From Armatimonadota bacterium (GTDB lineage Bacteria > Armatimonadota > Chthonomonadetes > Chthonomonadales > JAMCWF01), in NCBI GenBank assembly GCA_023481295.1, contig JAMCWF010000035.1, forward strand, positions 14,582 through 50,898: a DNA stretch of 36,317 nucleotides. Reading direction: 5' to 3'. The translations under genes and the position numbers were made by a program. The stretch's first letter is position 1; every line of letters starts with the position of its first letter. Below the pieces are notes generated by a model, which searched no databases, was not told the origin of the DNA, and saw only the letters and a program-made list of their open reading frames with translations. Below, one piece after another: positions 25,732 through 34,393 of the stretch.

Positions 25732-26724
25732 TTGACGAGCAGATCGACTTTGATAGTTGGAGATCCCCTGCCCAATATTCCGTGGGAGGATAAGCCGGCT
25801 GGGTGTCCTGGTGTTGTATGGCGGTACTCTCACAACCCGATGATCCCCAGAAACCTCAATCCAAACTCAAATTCCATCTTTAACAGTGCGGTGGTGCCGT
25901 TCAACGGTGAGTTCGCAGGCGTTTTCCGGTGTGACGATACACGGCGGTTTATGCAGTTGCATGTTGGATTCAGTCGGGACGGCATTAACTGGAAAGTCAG
26001 CCCGGAACGAATCCAGTTTCAGGGGGATGATCCGGAAGTCTTGCGTTGGGAGTATGGGTATGATCCTCGAGTGGTGTGGCTGGAGGATCGGTACTACGTG
26101 ACCTGGTGTAACGGCTACCACGGTCCAACCATCGGCATCGCCTGGACACGAGACTTCGAGACCTTTAATAAGCTCGAGAATTCGTTCTTGCCGTTTAACC
26201 GCAACGGCGTCCTCTTTCCCCGCAAGATCAGGGGCAAGTATGCGATACTCTCTCGCCCTAGCGATAACGGGCATACTCCGTTCGGTGATATTTTCTACTC
26301 TGAAAGCCTCGACCTGGAGCATTGGGGCCATCACCGCCACGTGATGCGCCCGAACGGCGGCTGGCAGGCCACCAAGATCGGCGCCGGCCCGATTCCTATC
26401 GAAACCACCGAAGGCTGGTTGATGATCTATCACGGTGTGTTGACCTCGTGCAACGGCTTCGTATATAGCGCGGGAGCCGCGATACTAGACCTCGACGAGC
26501 CATGGAAAGTCCGATACCGCACCGAGCCTTACATCATATCCCCGCAGGAGCTATACGAATGCGTAGGGGATGTGCCGAACGTGGTGTTTCCCTGCGCCGC
26601 CTTAACCGATGCGTCAACTGGCCGGATTGCCATCTACTACGGCTGCGCCGACACCGTGACCGGACTTGCCTTCGCCCTGGTGGATGAGTTGATTGAGTTT
26701 ACAAAAACCCACTCGAGAGTTTAA
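25732..26724 (+). CDS. GH130 beta-mannoside phosphorylase/hydrolase-like enzyme (TTG start)
   Basis: A 330-residue cytoplasmic five-bladed beta-propeller enzyme of glycoside hydrolase family 130. GH130 members mostly phosphorolyse beta-1,4- or beta-1,2-mannosides; a few hydrolyse them. Visible family marks: [29 protein letters not shown], Asp111 in YGYDPRVV (the general acid of the family's E/Y-D-P-R motif), [41 protein letters not shown] and [12 protein letters not shown]. Phosphorolytic members bind phosphate with Arg and His residues, several of which (R137-like region, H at GNGYHG) may be present, but I cannot decide phosphorylase versus hydrolase. The TTG start has GAGAGG about 8 bases upstream. 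No signal peptide. Confidence 0.87.
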   Translation: MTSRSTLIVGDPLPNIPWEDKPAGCPGVVWRYSHNPMIPRNLNPNSNSIFNSAVVPFNGEFAGVFRCDDTRRFMQLHVGFSRDGINWKVSPERIQFQGDDPEVLRWEYGYDPRVVWLEDRYYVTWCNGYHGPTIGIAWTRDFETFNKLENSFLPFNRNGVLFPRKIRGKYAILSRPSDNGHTPFGDIFYSESLDLEHWGHHRHVMRPNGGWQATKIGAGPIPIETTEGWLMIYHGVLTSCNGFVYSAGAAILDLDEPWKVRYRTEPYIISPQELYECVGDVPNVVFPCAALTDASTGRIAIYYGCADTVTGLAFALVDELIEFTKTHSRV

Positions 26725-26781
26725 CGGTAAAGTCGGAGTACTATCTCCACCGATCAACACAGGGATAGGGGATGAGGGACG

Positions 26782-27807
26782 ATGAAAGCGATTGTCTTTT
26801 ACGAGCACGGCGATGTGGATCGCCTGCAACTGGCTGAGGTCGAGACACCGGAGCCGGCGCGGGGAGAGGTGCTGGTCCAGGTCAGGGCCTGCGCTTTAAA
26901 CCACGTGGATATTTGGGTTCGACTGGGAGGTGGGGCCTATGGGCCGCCACTGCCTCACGTGCTGGGCGGCGATGTTGCCGGTGAAATCGCCATTTTGGGA
27001 AACGAGGTTGAAGGGCCGCCGGTCGGAACTCGGGTTGTGATAGCGCCCGGTATCTCCTGCGGTAATTGCAGCGAATGCCTAGCTGGGAGGGACAATCGCT
27101 GCAGCTCGGCTAAGATACTCGGCGCTCATGTATGGGGAGGATATGCGGAGTACGTGGTGGTGCCGGCCCGAAACGTGGTGCCGATTCACGATTCCTTCTC
27201 ATTCGTTGAGGCGGCCGCCGTTCCCATTACGTTTTTAACCGCCTGGCACCTGCTTGTAAATCGGGCCGCCGTCAGGCCGGGAGAAACGGTATTGGTGCTG
27301 GGTGCCGGCAGCGGGGTGGGCGCCGCCGCAATTCCGATCGCGAAGCTGGCCGGCGCACGGGTCATTGCGGCATCGCGAACCGAAGTCAAACGAAACCAGG
27401 CGCTTCAAATCGGCGCCGATGAAGCGGTGGATAGCGGTGGTAATTTTGCGGAGACGATTATGGCAATAACCGGTGGGCAGGGCGTGGATGTGGTGGTGGA
27501 ACACGTCGGCCCGGCCACCTTTTCCCAAAGTGTTGCGAGCTTGCGTCGCGGTGGGAGGTTAGTGACCTGCGGCTCAACCACCGGACCAACCACCGAGTTC
27601 ACCTTGCGGACCCTGTTCGGCCGCGAGCTATCGCTGATCGGCGGGATGTTGGGCACGCGCTCTGAGTTTGCCACCGTGATGTCTTTGGTGGCCGGTGGTA
27701 AGCTGAAGCCTACGATCGATCGCACTTTCCCGTTGGACGAGGCGGCCGATGCGCAACGTCGGTTACTGGCACAAGAGCAATTCGGAAAAATTGTGTTGAC
27801 CGCTTAA
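26782..27807 (+). CDS. Zinc-type MDR alcohol dehydrogenase / quinone oxidoreductase-like protein
   Basis: A 341-residue NAD(P)-dependent oxidoreductase of the medium-chain family. The N-terminal GroES-like domain holds the structural zinc cysteines in CGNCSECLAGRDNRC. The usual catalytic-zinc Cys is replaced by Asn in ACALNHVDIW, and the GHE motif is GGD (LGGDVAG), as in quinone-oxidoreductase-like members. The Rossmann motif is VLGAGSGVGAAAI. It may reduce quinones or enals or act as a crotonyl-CoA-type reductase relative; the substrate is not readable. GAGGG precedes the ATG. A 12-base palindrome CCGCTTAAGCGG (27800-27811) spans the stop codon. Confidence 0.85.
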   Translation: MKAIVFYEHGDVDRLQLAEVETPEPARGEVLVQVRACALNHVDIWVRLGGGAYGPPLPHVLGGDVAGEIAILGNEVEGPPVGTRVVIAPGISCGNCSECLAGRDNRCSSAKILGAHVWGGYAEYVVVPARNVVPIHDSFSFVEAAAVPITFLTAWHLLVNRAAVRPGETVLVLGAGSGVGAAAIPIAKLAGARVIAASRTEVKRNQALQIGADEAVDSGGNFAETIMAITGGQGVDVVVEHVGPATFSQSVASLRRGGRLVTCGSTTGPTTEFTLRTLFGRELSLIGGMLGTRSEFATVMSLVAGGKLKPTIDRTFPLDEAADAQRRLLAQEQFGKIVLTA

Positions 27808-27843
27808 GCGGATATTAATAAATCCGGTGACATCCTTCGGGTC

Positions 27844-27959
27844 GTCATTCCGAGGCTGAAAAGCGGAACCCGGGATACAGCGCATCTGGATTCCTGCATG
27901 CTGCTAGGAGGGGACTGGATTCCCGCTTTCGCGGAATGATGAGGTGGGGTGGGAATGAC
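27844..27959. repeat. Degenerate REP-like inverted-repeat element, copy 1
   Basis: It begins GTCATTCC and ends GGAATGAC. Inside, CTGGATTCCCGCTTTCGCGG (27915-27934) is the reverse complement of the core of copy 2 at 34310-34370, less one base next to it. It lies directly after the MDR gene. Such ATTCCCGCGAAAGCGGGAAT elements are scattered between genes in many bacteria. Confidence 0.65.
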
Positions 27960-28065
27960 AAAGCGGTAGGCACCAGAACTTTTTAAACAACCGCTAAACA
28001 ATGAGCCTGGTGCATCTCCACTGCTGGTGATGCACCAGGCACTGCCTGAAATGGCTACTTTGGAA

Positions 28066-28296
28066 TTAGGAATTTGGATCGGTTGTGTTCCCGCTTGGGG
28101 AACTGTCCGAGTTTTCGAACACCCGGCGGATAATCTCGGACCGGATATCCTCAATTGCGCCATTGATGCGGCGATCCAGCGTTTCTTCAAGCCTCTCTAC
28201 CCGCGAAGCGGAGGTATTGGTGGTTTCAACCTGATCGCAGGACGATTGGCTTGTCACATGGATCCGCAAAGCGCCGTTCCGCGCTGATTTTGCCAT
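28066..28296 (-). CDS. Small hypothetical protein with a charged helix
   Basis: A 76-residue protein on the minus strand, starting MAKSARNGALRIHVTS. The centre (SRVERLEETLDRRINGAIED to RSEIIRRVFEN, about 32-62) is an amphipathic, highly charged helix that could form a coiled coil, flanked by Ser/Thr/Asn-rich ends. AGGGAG lies 10 bases before the ATG. Composition is much more protein-like than that of the overlapping plus-strand frame. No family is recognised. It stands alone in a gene-poor stretch. Confidence 0.5.
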   Translation of the reverse strand: MAKSARNGALRIHVTSQSSCDQVETTNTSASRVERLEETLDRRINGAIEDIRSEIIRRVFENSDSSPSGNTTDPNS

Positions 28297-28949
28297 TGTT
28301 TAGCATCTCCCTTTGTCTCCGCAAGTAGAGCGCATCCGGGTGAGACATCCCCGGCCGCTGGCTCCTGGGTTTAATGCATTCGCATTGTAAGCTCCTTACA
28401 CAGTGAATGCTCCTTAGGCCCTACTGCCCTTAAGAGATTCTTATGTGGAGCGGTGTTTTGGGAGACTTTGAAGGTGTCGCATCGCGATGGAATGATGGTA
28501 CAATCCAATCCGCAATCCAGCAATGACGATCGCTAATCCCCTTTCCTTGATGCCATTGGAGAGTCGGCTGCTTCTCCGTGTAAGTTTTGCCATGAATCCA
28601 CGCCATCTTCACATATGATTTGACAGTTGAAAGACTCGTTTTGAGACGGAAAAGGCGCTGCCCGTTACATTGCCGGTTTTATCCTTGAACCGATTATTCG
28701 CCCTGATGAAACGGGGCGGCGCTGCCAGAATATGCTTCGTGAGCGTACGATCAGTGCGGATGTACCAAAAGGGGTCGCCTCCTGGTCGTATCGGCTCCCG
28801 GTCCGCCGTGCAATGAGAGCCCATCCTTGTTGCGCGGCGGGTCGTTTTTGTTCCTCATATTGCAGCGAATCTTCCCGCTTGCAGGATTTTCAATTTGAGC
28901 CGGCCAATTACATCCCGAATCTAGGCCAAATCTCCAAGCACACTACTGT

Positions 28950-30128
28950 ATGAAAACACAATTCACCGCTCAGTGCCGGAAGTTCATTCGATCATTGCCG
29001 CTTTTGTGTGAGACTTTGCTACTGCCGGTCTTCCTTACGGTGGCCGTCGCGCCGGCCCGGGCTGCAGTTGCAAAGCATGCCGTTAGCCGCCCGAGCGATG
29101 TGCTGGTGGTCGCCAACATAAACAGTCGTATCTCGATGGAAATTGCAAACGATTACATGCATGCCCACCGCATTGATCCAAAGTACCGCTGCCTTGTGTT
29201 GGCTCCCGATACGGAGCAGATTTCTTACGCCGAGTATCAGGATGCCATTGAAAAGCCGATCCAACGATTTTTACAAGAGAGACATCTCAGCCGCCAAATT
29301 GATTACATCGTGCTGACCAAGGGGGTGCCATTAATCGTACATCAGGGGAGCCGAGATACCTGGTCAGTTGACAGTCTGCTTACGGTGATGGATATCCAGG
29401 GTCTGACGGGCAAGCAGGATAACCCCTATTTCGGGGCTGACCGGCCCTTCAGTCACCGGCGCTATTCGATCTACCTGGTGACCCGTCTGGATGGATACAC
29501 GCTGGCCGATGTGAACGCATTGATCCGGCATGCGGTTGAACCGCATTCTGAGAGCGGGTTGTTCGTGCTCGATGTGGATCCCGGAAGAAACTGGGGCGGC
29601 TACAAAGATATCAACGATGAGATGATATCAGCCGCTCATCACCTGAAAGGAATGGGTTTGCCGGTCATGCTGGATAAAACCGGCCATTTCCTGGGTGGGA
29701 TAAAAAATATTATCGGGTACTACTCGTGGGGCAGCAACGACTATCATTTCAGCGAGAAGGCCTTCTTAAGTCTGCGATTTATGCCCGGCGCCATCGCGGA
29801 GACCGCCGTTTCGACCAGCGCCAGGACCTTTCAAAAAACCTCGGGCGGCCAGTCACTGATCGCCGACCTCATCCACGACGGTGTTACCGGTGTCAAGGGT
29901 TATGTATCGGAGCCGTATGTGGATGCCCTATGCCACGCCGATCTCTTGTTTGAGCGCTACGCGGAGGGATTTAACCTGGCCGAGAGCTTTTATATCGCCT
30001 CACCCTATCTCCATTGGAAGGATGTGGTGGTCGGCGATCCGTTATGCCGCGTTTATCCATTCCATAACAAAACGCCGGGAAAGGGAGGGCGCAAAGATCG
30101 AAAGGAGCAAAAAAAGAGCGCAAATTAA
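28950..30128 (+). CDS. Secreted TIGR03790 family protein
   Basis: A 392-residue exported protein with a signal peptide (LLLPVFLTVAVAPARA, about 23-38). It matches the TIGR03790 family of unknown function: VLVVANINSRISMEIANDYM, DYIVLTKGVPLIV, SVDSLLT, YLVTRLDGYTLADV, GYYSWGSND (the strongest family block), GAIAETAVSTSARTF, DLIHDGVTGVKGYVSEPYV and DVVVGDPLCRVY. The family is found mainly in Planctomycetes, Verrucomicrobia, Acidobacteria and Armatimonadota-like genomes. The C-terminus ends in a lysine-rich tail. No clear ribosome-binding site is seen upstream of the ATG. It converges on putA with a 20-base gap. Confidence 0.85.
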   Translation: MKTQFTAQCRKFIRSLPLLCETLLLPVFLTVAVAPARAAVAKHAVSRPSDVLVVANINSRISMEIANDYMHAHRIDPKYRCLVLAPDTEQISYAEYQDAIEKPIQRFLQERHLSRQIDYIVLTKGVPLIVHQGSRDTWSVDSLLTVMDIQGLTGKQDNPYFGADRPFSHRRYSIYLVTRLDGYTLADVNALIRHAVEPHSESGLFVLDVDPGRNWGGYKDINDEMISAAHHLKGMGLPVMLDKTGHFLGGIKNIIGYYSWGSNDYHFSEKAFLSLRFMPGAIAETAVSTSARTFQKTSGGQSLIADLIHDGVTGVKGYVSEPYVDALCHADLLFERYAEGFNLAESFYIASPYLHWKDVVVGDPLCRVYPFHNKTPGKGGRKDRKEQKKSAN

Positions 30129-30148
30129 ATAGGCGACTGGCTGAACAT

Positions 30149-33139
30149 TTAATCGAGTGATTTCGGCGGCGGCGCATAACCGCGGCGGATCGTGTTTTCG
30201 GTAACGACACGCATCACCATAAAATGTTTCAAGTAATCTGGGCCTCCCGCCTTGCTGCCAGTGCCAGAGAATTTGTACCCGCCGAACGGTTGCCGGCCAA
30301 CCAGGGCGCCGGTGATTTTTCGATTGATGTAAAGGTTTCCAACTTTAAAATTTCGCCGCACAAAATCTATATGAGAAGGGCTTCGGGAATAGATGCCCCC
30401 AGTCAAGGCGTAAGCGCTTTGATTGGCGATCCGAACCGCAGTCTCGAGATCTTTCGCCGGTATCACACACAAAACCGGCCCGAATATTTCTTCCTGAGCG
30501 ATGGACGAGCTCGGGTCAACATCGCGGAAGATGACCGGGCCGACATAGTATCCCTCGTCCATATTTGTAGCAGGAACCTCGATCGCGATCGCAGCCTCTT
30601 TCTTTCCTCGATCTATCGCTTCGAGGATGCGATCCCTTGCCACTTCATCAATCACCGGCCCAGTCCGGTAGTAAGGGTCATCGGCGGGGCCTATTGGGAG
30701 GGTTTTCGTTGCTTCTGCTAATCGCTTCAAGAATGGTTCGTAGACCGATCCCACGCATATCACTCGGGAGCATGCTGAGCATTTTTGGCCTTGATAGCCA
30801 AATGCCGAGTCAACCACCCCACTGACCACCTCATCCAGGTCGGCGTCGGAATCGATGATGGTTGCGTTTTTCCCACCCATTTCGGCGATCACGTGCTTTA
30901 GCACATTCTGCCCTTCGTGAACGAGAGATGCCCGTTGATAGATTCTTTCCCCGGTCTTACGCGAGCCGGTGAAGGCTACCATAGCGATATTTGGATGATC
31001 CACCAGGTAATCGCCGATCACCGCGTTCCGCCCGGCGACAAAGTTTAAAACGCCGGCGGGCAAGCCTGCCGCACCCATAATTTGGGCAAATAGGGCCCCG
31101 ATCACCGGCGTTTGCGGGGCGGGCTTCAGCACCACCGTATTTCCGGTAACCAGCGCGGCCGATGTCATGCTGGTGAGGATGGCCAGCGGGAAATTCCAGG
31201 GCGGAATTACCGAAACGACTCCACGAGGCTCGTAGACTATTCGGTTGTCTTCGCCGGGCAAGCTCTCGACTGTCTCAGACGTCTCCATATTCAGCATTTG
31301 TTGCGAATAGTACTCCAAATAGTCAATACTTTCGGTGACATCGGCGTCGGCCTCGCGCCACTGTTTTCCCGCCTCGAACACCTCCCAGGCGGACAATTCA
31401 TCGCGGCGCGTTCGGATCAGTTCGGCGGCACGATGCAAAATTTCCGTTCTTTTAATTGCTTCGGTTTCACGCCAGGATTTGAGGGCAACGGTTGCCGACT
31501 GAATTGCCTGCTCGATATGGGAGGTACCAGCGGCGGCCACCCGCCCAACCACCGCCTTATTGTGGGAAGGATCGAGCGAGACCAGCCAGTCATCGGTATA
31601 AACGGGCTGATCGGCGATATAGAGTGGGTAATCTTGACCCAGTAGGCCACGGACTCGTTCAATTGCGTTTAAGAAAGCATTTCTTAGGTCAGGCTGAGAA
31701 AAATCGCGATCCGGCTCATTCGAAAAGTGTGCGGATTGGTTCTCAGGTTCAATTGACATGGTTTCGGATGACGGTCGCTCCGGTGGCGCCAGCACCTCTT
31801 CGGCGGAGCGGTCTTCAACCCAGCGAAGCCGCACCATCGAGGAGTTACTTGCATTTTCAAGCAATCGGCGGACCAGGTAGGCCATACCGGGGATGAGTTC
31901 GCCATAAGGAGTGTAGACACGCAGCCTCCATCCCATATCGGCTATGGCCCGTTTAACCGGATCGGCCATTCCGTAGAGCATTTGAAATTCGACTGCGTTC
32001 TCGGGCAACCCAAGCCGCTGCTGTATCGCCATCGCCAGTGCGATGCTGCGAATATTGTGAGTGGCTACTGCGGTTCGCACGTTCGGGTAGGCATCCAGCA
32101 ACATAAGCAAACAGGTTTCATAGGATCGGTCGGTTTCCCACTTTTCAGTAAAGACAGGTATCGGCCAGTGCCGCTGACGGGCGATAGTGGTCTCATAATC
32201 CCAATAAGCGCCGCGCACCAAACGAACCGTGATGGGAGCGCTGCGGTTCTTTGCCCACTGGATCAAGTCATTTAAATCACTGACCGTCTCTTTTAGATAG
32301 GCCTGAATGGCAATGCCGCAATCTTTCCATTTTTGGAACTCGGCCTCCGCCAAGATGTCACGAAAGATACGAAGAGTCATACTTTTGAGCTCGAATTGCT
32401 CCATATCAATGTTCACCGCCGCCTGGCGATCCACCGCTTGATGCAGAATTGGGCGCAAACGCCGGCGAACTGCTTCGCTGCTTTCCGACGGCGCAATGGG
32501 ATCAATCAATGGATGTAAAGAGGACAGCTTAACCGAGATATTGGTGCGAGGGAGTGGGTCACCGTCGACCTCATCCAGTAGCGGATTCGGTTTCCAGTGG
32601 TCGGTTTCATTTACCAGATTGTGGAGCAGATTGAGATATTGCTGCTCGTAAGCGGTGGCTTCTTCATCGCTGACGGTGGCCTCCCCCAAGATATCAACCG
32701 TAGCGGCGTACCGATTTTTCCTCAATTCACGTGTGGAGGATATGACCTCCGATATGGATTCACCGGCGATAAATCGGCGCGCCAGATGCACGATATTAGC
32801 CCTGACTATCGTAGCGGCAGCCTTTGACGCCAGCGGGTTGCTAGAAGCGACGCCCAATCCGACCCGGCCGACATCAGGAATGGGAAGTTTCGGTTGCAGG
32901 AGGTATTCTCGGATATGGGTTGCTATTTCTTCGGGCGAGCGAAGGGCTGGAACCACATCAATAAAGCGAAGAAGCTGAGTTTTGAGCTGCTCATCTCGGG
33001 TAACCCAATCCATAACCATCTGGTTGAAACGATTGACGCGCCCCGATGTAGAAGCGATTTTCGAGGATATTTCAAGAATGCGGCGACCAAAACGTTGGGT
33101 ACCACGCTCAATGCCTTCATCCGTCAGCGCAAATGTCAT
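30149..33139 (-). CDS. putA: Bifunctional proline dehydrogenase / glutamate-semialdehyde dehydrogenase (PutA)
   Basis: A 996-residue enzyme that oxidises proline to glutamate in two steps with FAD and NAD. The N-terminal PRODH barrel (about 150-440) shows RLVRGAYWD (306-314) and VATHNIRSI and FQMLYGM, which hold FAD and substrate. The C-terminal ALDH domain (about 480-985) shows IPPWNFPLAI, Glu753 in AEMGGKNA and catalytic Cys787 in GQKCSACSR; their spacing of 34 is that of standard ALDHs. No N-terminal ribbon-helix-helix DNA-binding domain is present, so it is not a self-repressing PutA. The ATG at 33139 is chosen because AGAGG lies 7 bases upstream; a TTG at 33154 has no ribosome site. An ancestral PRODH-ALDH4 fusion is typical of non-proteobacterial phyla. 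Confidence 0.94.
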   Translation of the reverse strand: MTFALTDEGIERGTQRFGRRILEISSKIASTSGRVNRFNQMVMDWVTRDEQLKTQLLRFIDVVPALRSPEEIATHIREYLLQPKLPIPDVGRVGLGVASSNPLASKAAATIVRANIVHLARRFIAGESISEVISSTRELRKNRYAATVDILGEATVSDEEATAYEQQYLNLLHNLVNETDHWKPNPLLDEVDGDPLPRTNISVKLSSLHPLIDPIAPSESSEAVRRRLRPILHQAVDRQAAVNIDMEQFELKSMTLRIFRDILAEAEFQKWKDCGIAIQAYLKETVSDLNDLIQWAKNRSAPITVRLVRGAYWDYETTIARQRHWPIPVFTEKWETDRSYETCLLMLLDAYPNVRTAVATHNIRSIALAMAIQQRLGLPENAVEFQMLYGMADPVKRAIADMGWRLRVYTPYGELIPGMAYLVRRLLENASNSSMVRLRWVEDRSAEEVLAPPERPSSETMSIEPENQSAHFSNEPDRDFSQPDLRNAFLNAIERVRGLLGQDYPLYIADQPVYTDDWLVSLDPSHNKAVVGRVAAAGTSHIEQAIQSATVALKSWRETEAIKRTEILHRAAELIRTRRDELSAWEVFEAGKQWREADADVTESIDYLEYYSQQMLNMETSETVESLPGEDNRIVYEPRGVVSVIPPWNFPLAILTSMTSAALVTGNTVVLKPAPQTPVIGALFAQIMGAAGLPAGVLNFVAGRNAVIGDYLVDHPNIAMVAFTGSRKTGERIYQRASLVHEGQNVLKHVIAEMGGKNATIIDSDADLDEVVSGVVDSAFGYQGQKCSACSRVICVGSVYEPFLKRLAEATKTLPIGPADDPYYRTGPVIDEVARDRILEAIDRGKKEAAIAIEVPATNMDEGYYVGPVIFRDVDPSSSIAQEEIFGPVLCVIPAKDLETAVRIANQSAYALTGGIYSRSPSHIDFVRRNFKVGNLYINRKITGALVGRQPFGGYKFSGTGSKAGGPDYLKHFMVMRVVTENTIRRGYAPPPKSLD

Positions 33140-33259
33140 CAAAGGACCTCTCAACGATCGGTTTATTTTACGACTATATAATGATACGGATTACCAATTC
33201 ATTGGTTTCCAGACACCGGTGCTCCGAAACGAGGCTGGTTAATGGTGGCATATCATTCT

Positions 33260-34231
33260 TCATGTGAAAGCTCGGTTGATAAGAAATTTGTAAAGAAATT
33301 TTATCGCTTTTTTGTCGGAGTAGCGAATCTCTTGGCCCGGATAGACATCCAGATCGAGGTTGGCGGCCGAATCTAGGCTTGCGTATATGGTGCCTACCGA
33401 CTTAAATGAGGATAGTACCTCGTCCAGCGGTAGCTCGAATGAGGACTGCGGCGTTTCAATCAAGAGGGGACGGGGCGCGATAAGGCCGGCGATGTCGGCC
33501 GGGTCGGCGTAAAGGAAGAGACCGGGTACAGTATCGCATACACAACGTTTTTCAGAGTTCAGGTGACCGGCGGGTGAGGTGAGCGCGCCGTTTGCGATGG
33601 TAACCATTATTCGGGTGTCGAAGCCAGCCAAAAAGAGTGCGATATCCCCGCCGAGCTCCCACCCGATCACGCCGATCTGATCGGAAACGACATCGGAGCG
33701 GCTTAAGAGGTAGTCAACCGCACATTGTGCATCGAAAAGCCGCAATCCAGTTAAATTCATGCCCAACTGGCCCAGCAACTGGAACTCTTGAGAACAGGTT
33801 ACGGTGCCAGATTGGCCGGATAGCGAGCGTTTATCGAATCCACGCTGCATCGGAGCGATAACCAGATAGCCGTAGCTTGCAAATGTGGCGGCAACATTTA
33901 ATGAAGCCTTGTGTCCGTGTAAAAACAGCAGGGCGGGGTAGGGGGGATAGCCACTTTTAGGGCGATAAAGGTTGACCGGCATTCTGACCATGGCTTCGGT
34001 GGATATCAGTATCCGCTCGAAAAAAACGGCGGCCCACTCCTCCTGATGCACCGTTTGAGGTGCGAGCGGTACCACCTCTACCTGCTCCATGGTGAGCAAC
34101 TTTTTCAAGACGAAGGTCAGCTCATCCCGCCAGTTTGCCCACTGACTGCGCCCCCATGCCTTGTAGGAGTGGCTGGGCTGAAGTTGAGAGAGGGCGGACT
34201 CGTAGTATTGGCGTGAAGTTTGTTCGAGCAT
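33260..34231 (-). CDS. Alpha/beta-hydrolase-fold protein with a lost catalytic triad
   Basis: A 323-residue protein resembling acetyl-xylan-esterase/dienelactone-hydrolase-like secreted or cytoplasmic enzymes (PALLFLHGHKAS oxyanion region, GYLVIAPMQRGF, DAQCAVDYLLSR, CVCDTVPGLFLYADPADIAG, LIAPRPLLIE). The nucleophile elbow G-x-S-x-G-G reads G-W-E-L-G-G, with Glu192 (codon GAG) in place of Ser. The region where the acid Asp is expected reads ETPQSS, and the terminal His of P-G-G-H is missing (YPGQEIRY). All three triad members therefore seem to be replaced, which points to a non-catalytic pseudohydrolase, unless a different set of residues is used. No signal peptide. The gene is otherwise intact, which argues against simple decay. 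The ribosome site is weak. Confidence 0.8.
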   Translation of the reverse strand: MLEQTSRQYYESALSQLQPSHSYKAWGRSQWANWRDELTFVLKKLLTMEQVEVVPLAPQTVHQEEWAAVFFERILISTEAMVRMPVNLYRPKSGYPPYPALLFLHGHKASLNVAATFASYGYLVIAPMQRGFDKRSLSGQSGTVTCSQEFQLLGQLGMNLTGLRLFDAQCAVDYLLSRSDVVSDQIGVIGWELGGDIALFLAGFDTRIMVTIANGALTSPAGHLNSEKRCVCDTVPGLFLYADPADIAGLIAPRPLLIETPQSSFELPLDEVLSSFKSVGTIYASLDSAANLDLDVYPGQEIRYSDKKAIKFLYKFLINRAFT

Positions 34232-34309
34232 GAAAAGATATTACCACCAGAGCGGTGCCTCGTGGTATCTACTTCAATTATTAACCCGGCAGATAAATAT
34301 CCCGAATTT

Positions 34310-34370
34310 GTCATTCCCGCGAAAGCGGGAATCCAGACGGCTCTGGATGCCGGATCAAGTCTGGCATGAC
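34310..34370. repeat. REP-like inverted-repeat element, copy 2
   Basis: The outer GTCAT (34310-34314) pairs with ATGAC (34366-34370). A core hairpin ATTCCCGC (34313-34320), GAAA loop, GCGGGAAT (34325-34332) is a perfect 8-base-pair stem. It lies between the lipoprotein gene and the alpha/beta-hydrolase gene and matches copy 1 in its core. Confidence 0.7.
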
Positions 34371-34393
34371 GGTATTTAATCGCCGGATTAATA

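Larger units (their letters stand above)
27808..28949. other. Gene-poor region of about 1.1 kb
   Basis: It holds the inverted-repeat element at 27844-27959, the small minus-strand gene at 28066-28296, and an imperfect dyad TGTAAG-CTC-CTTACA (28385-28399) about 90 bases upstream of that gene. A 50-codon minus-strand frame (28593-28441, basic with a short hydrophobic patch GLAIVIAGLRIG) is possible but unsupported by a ribosome site. From 28600 to 28949 I see only frames without protein-like composition, possibly decayed coding sequence. Confidence 0.4.

Noticed and set aside
27800-27811. Palindrome CCGCTTAAGCGG as a terminator of the MDR gene
   Set aside because: It has no loop and no U-run.
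28609-28824. 71-codon minus-strand frame
   Set aside because: No ribosome site, no protein-like hydrophobic pattern, and overlapping frames are equally open.
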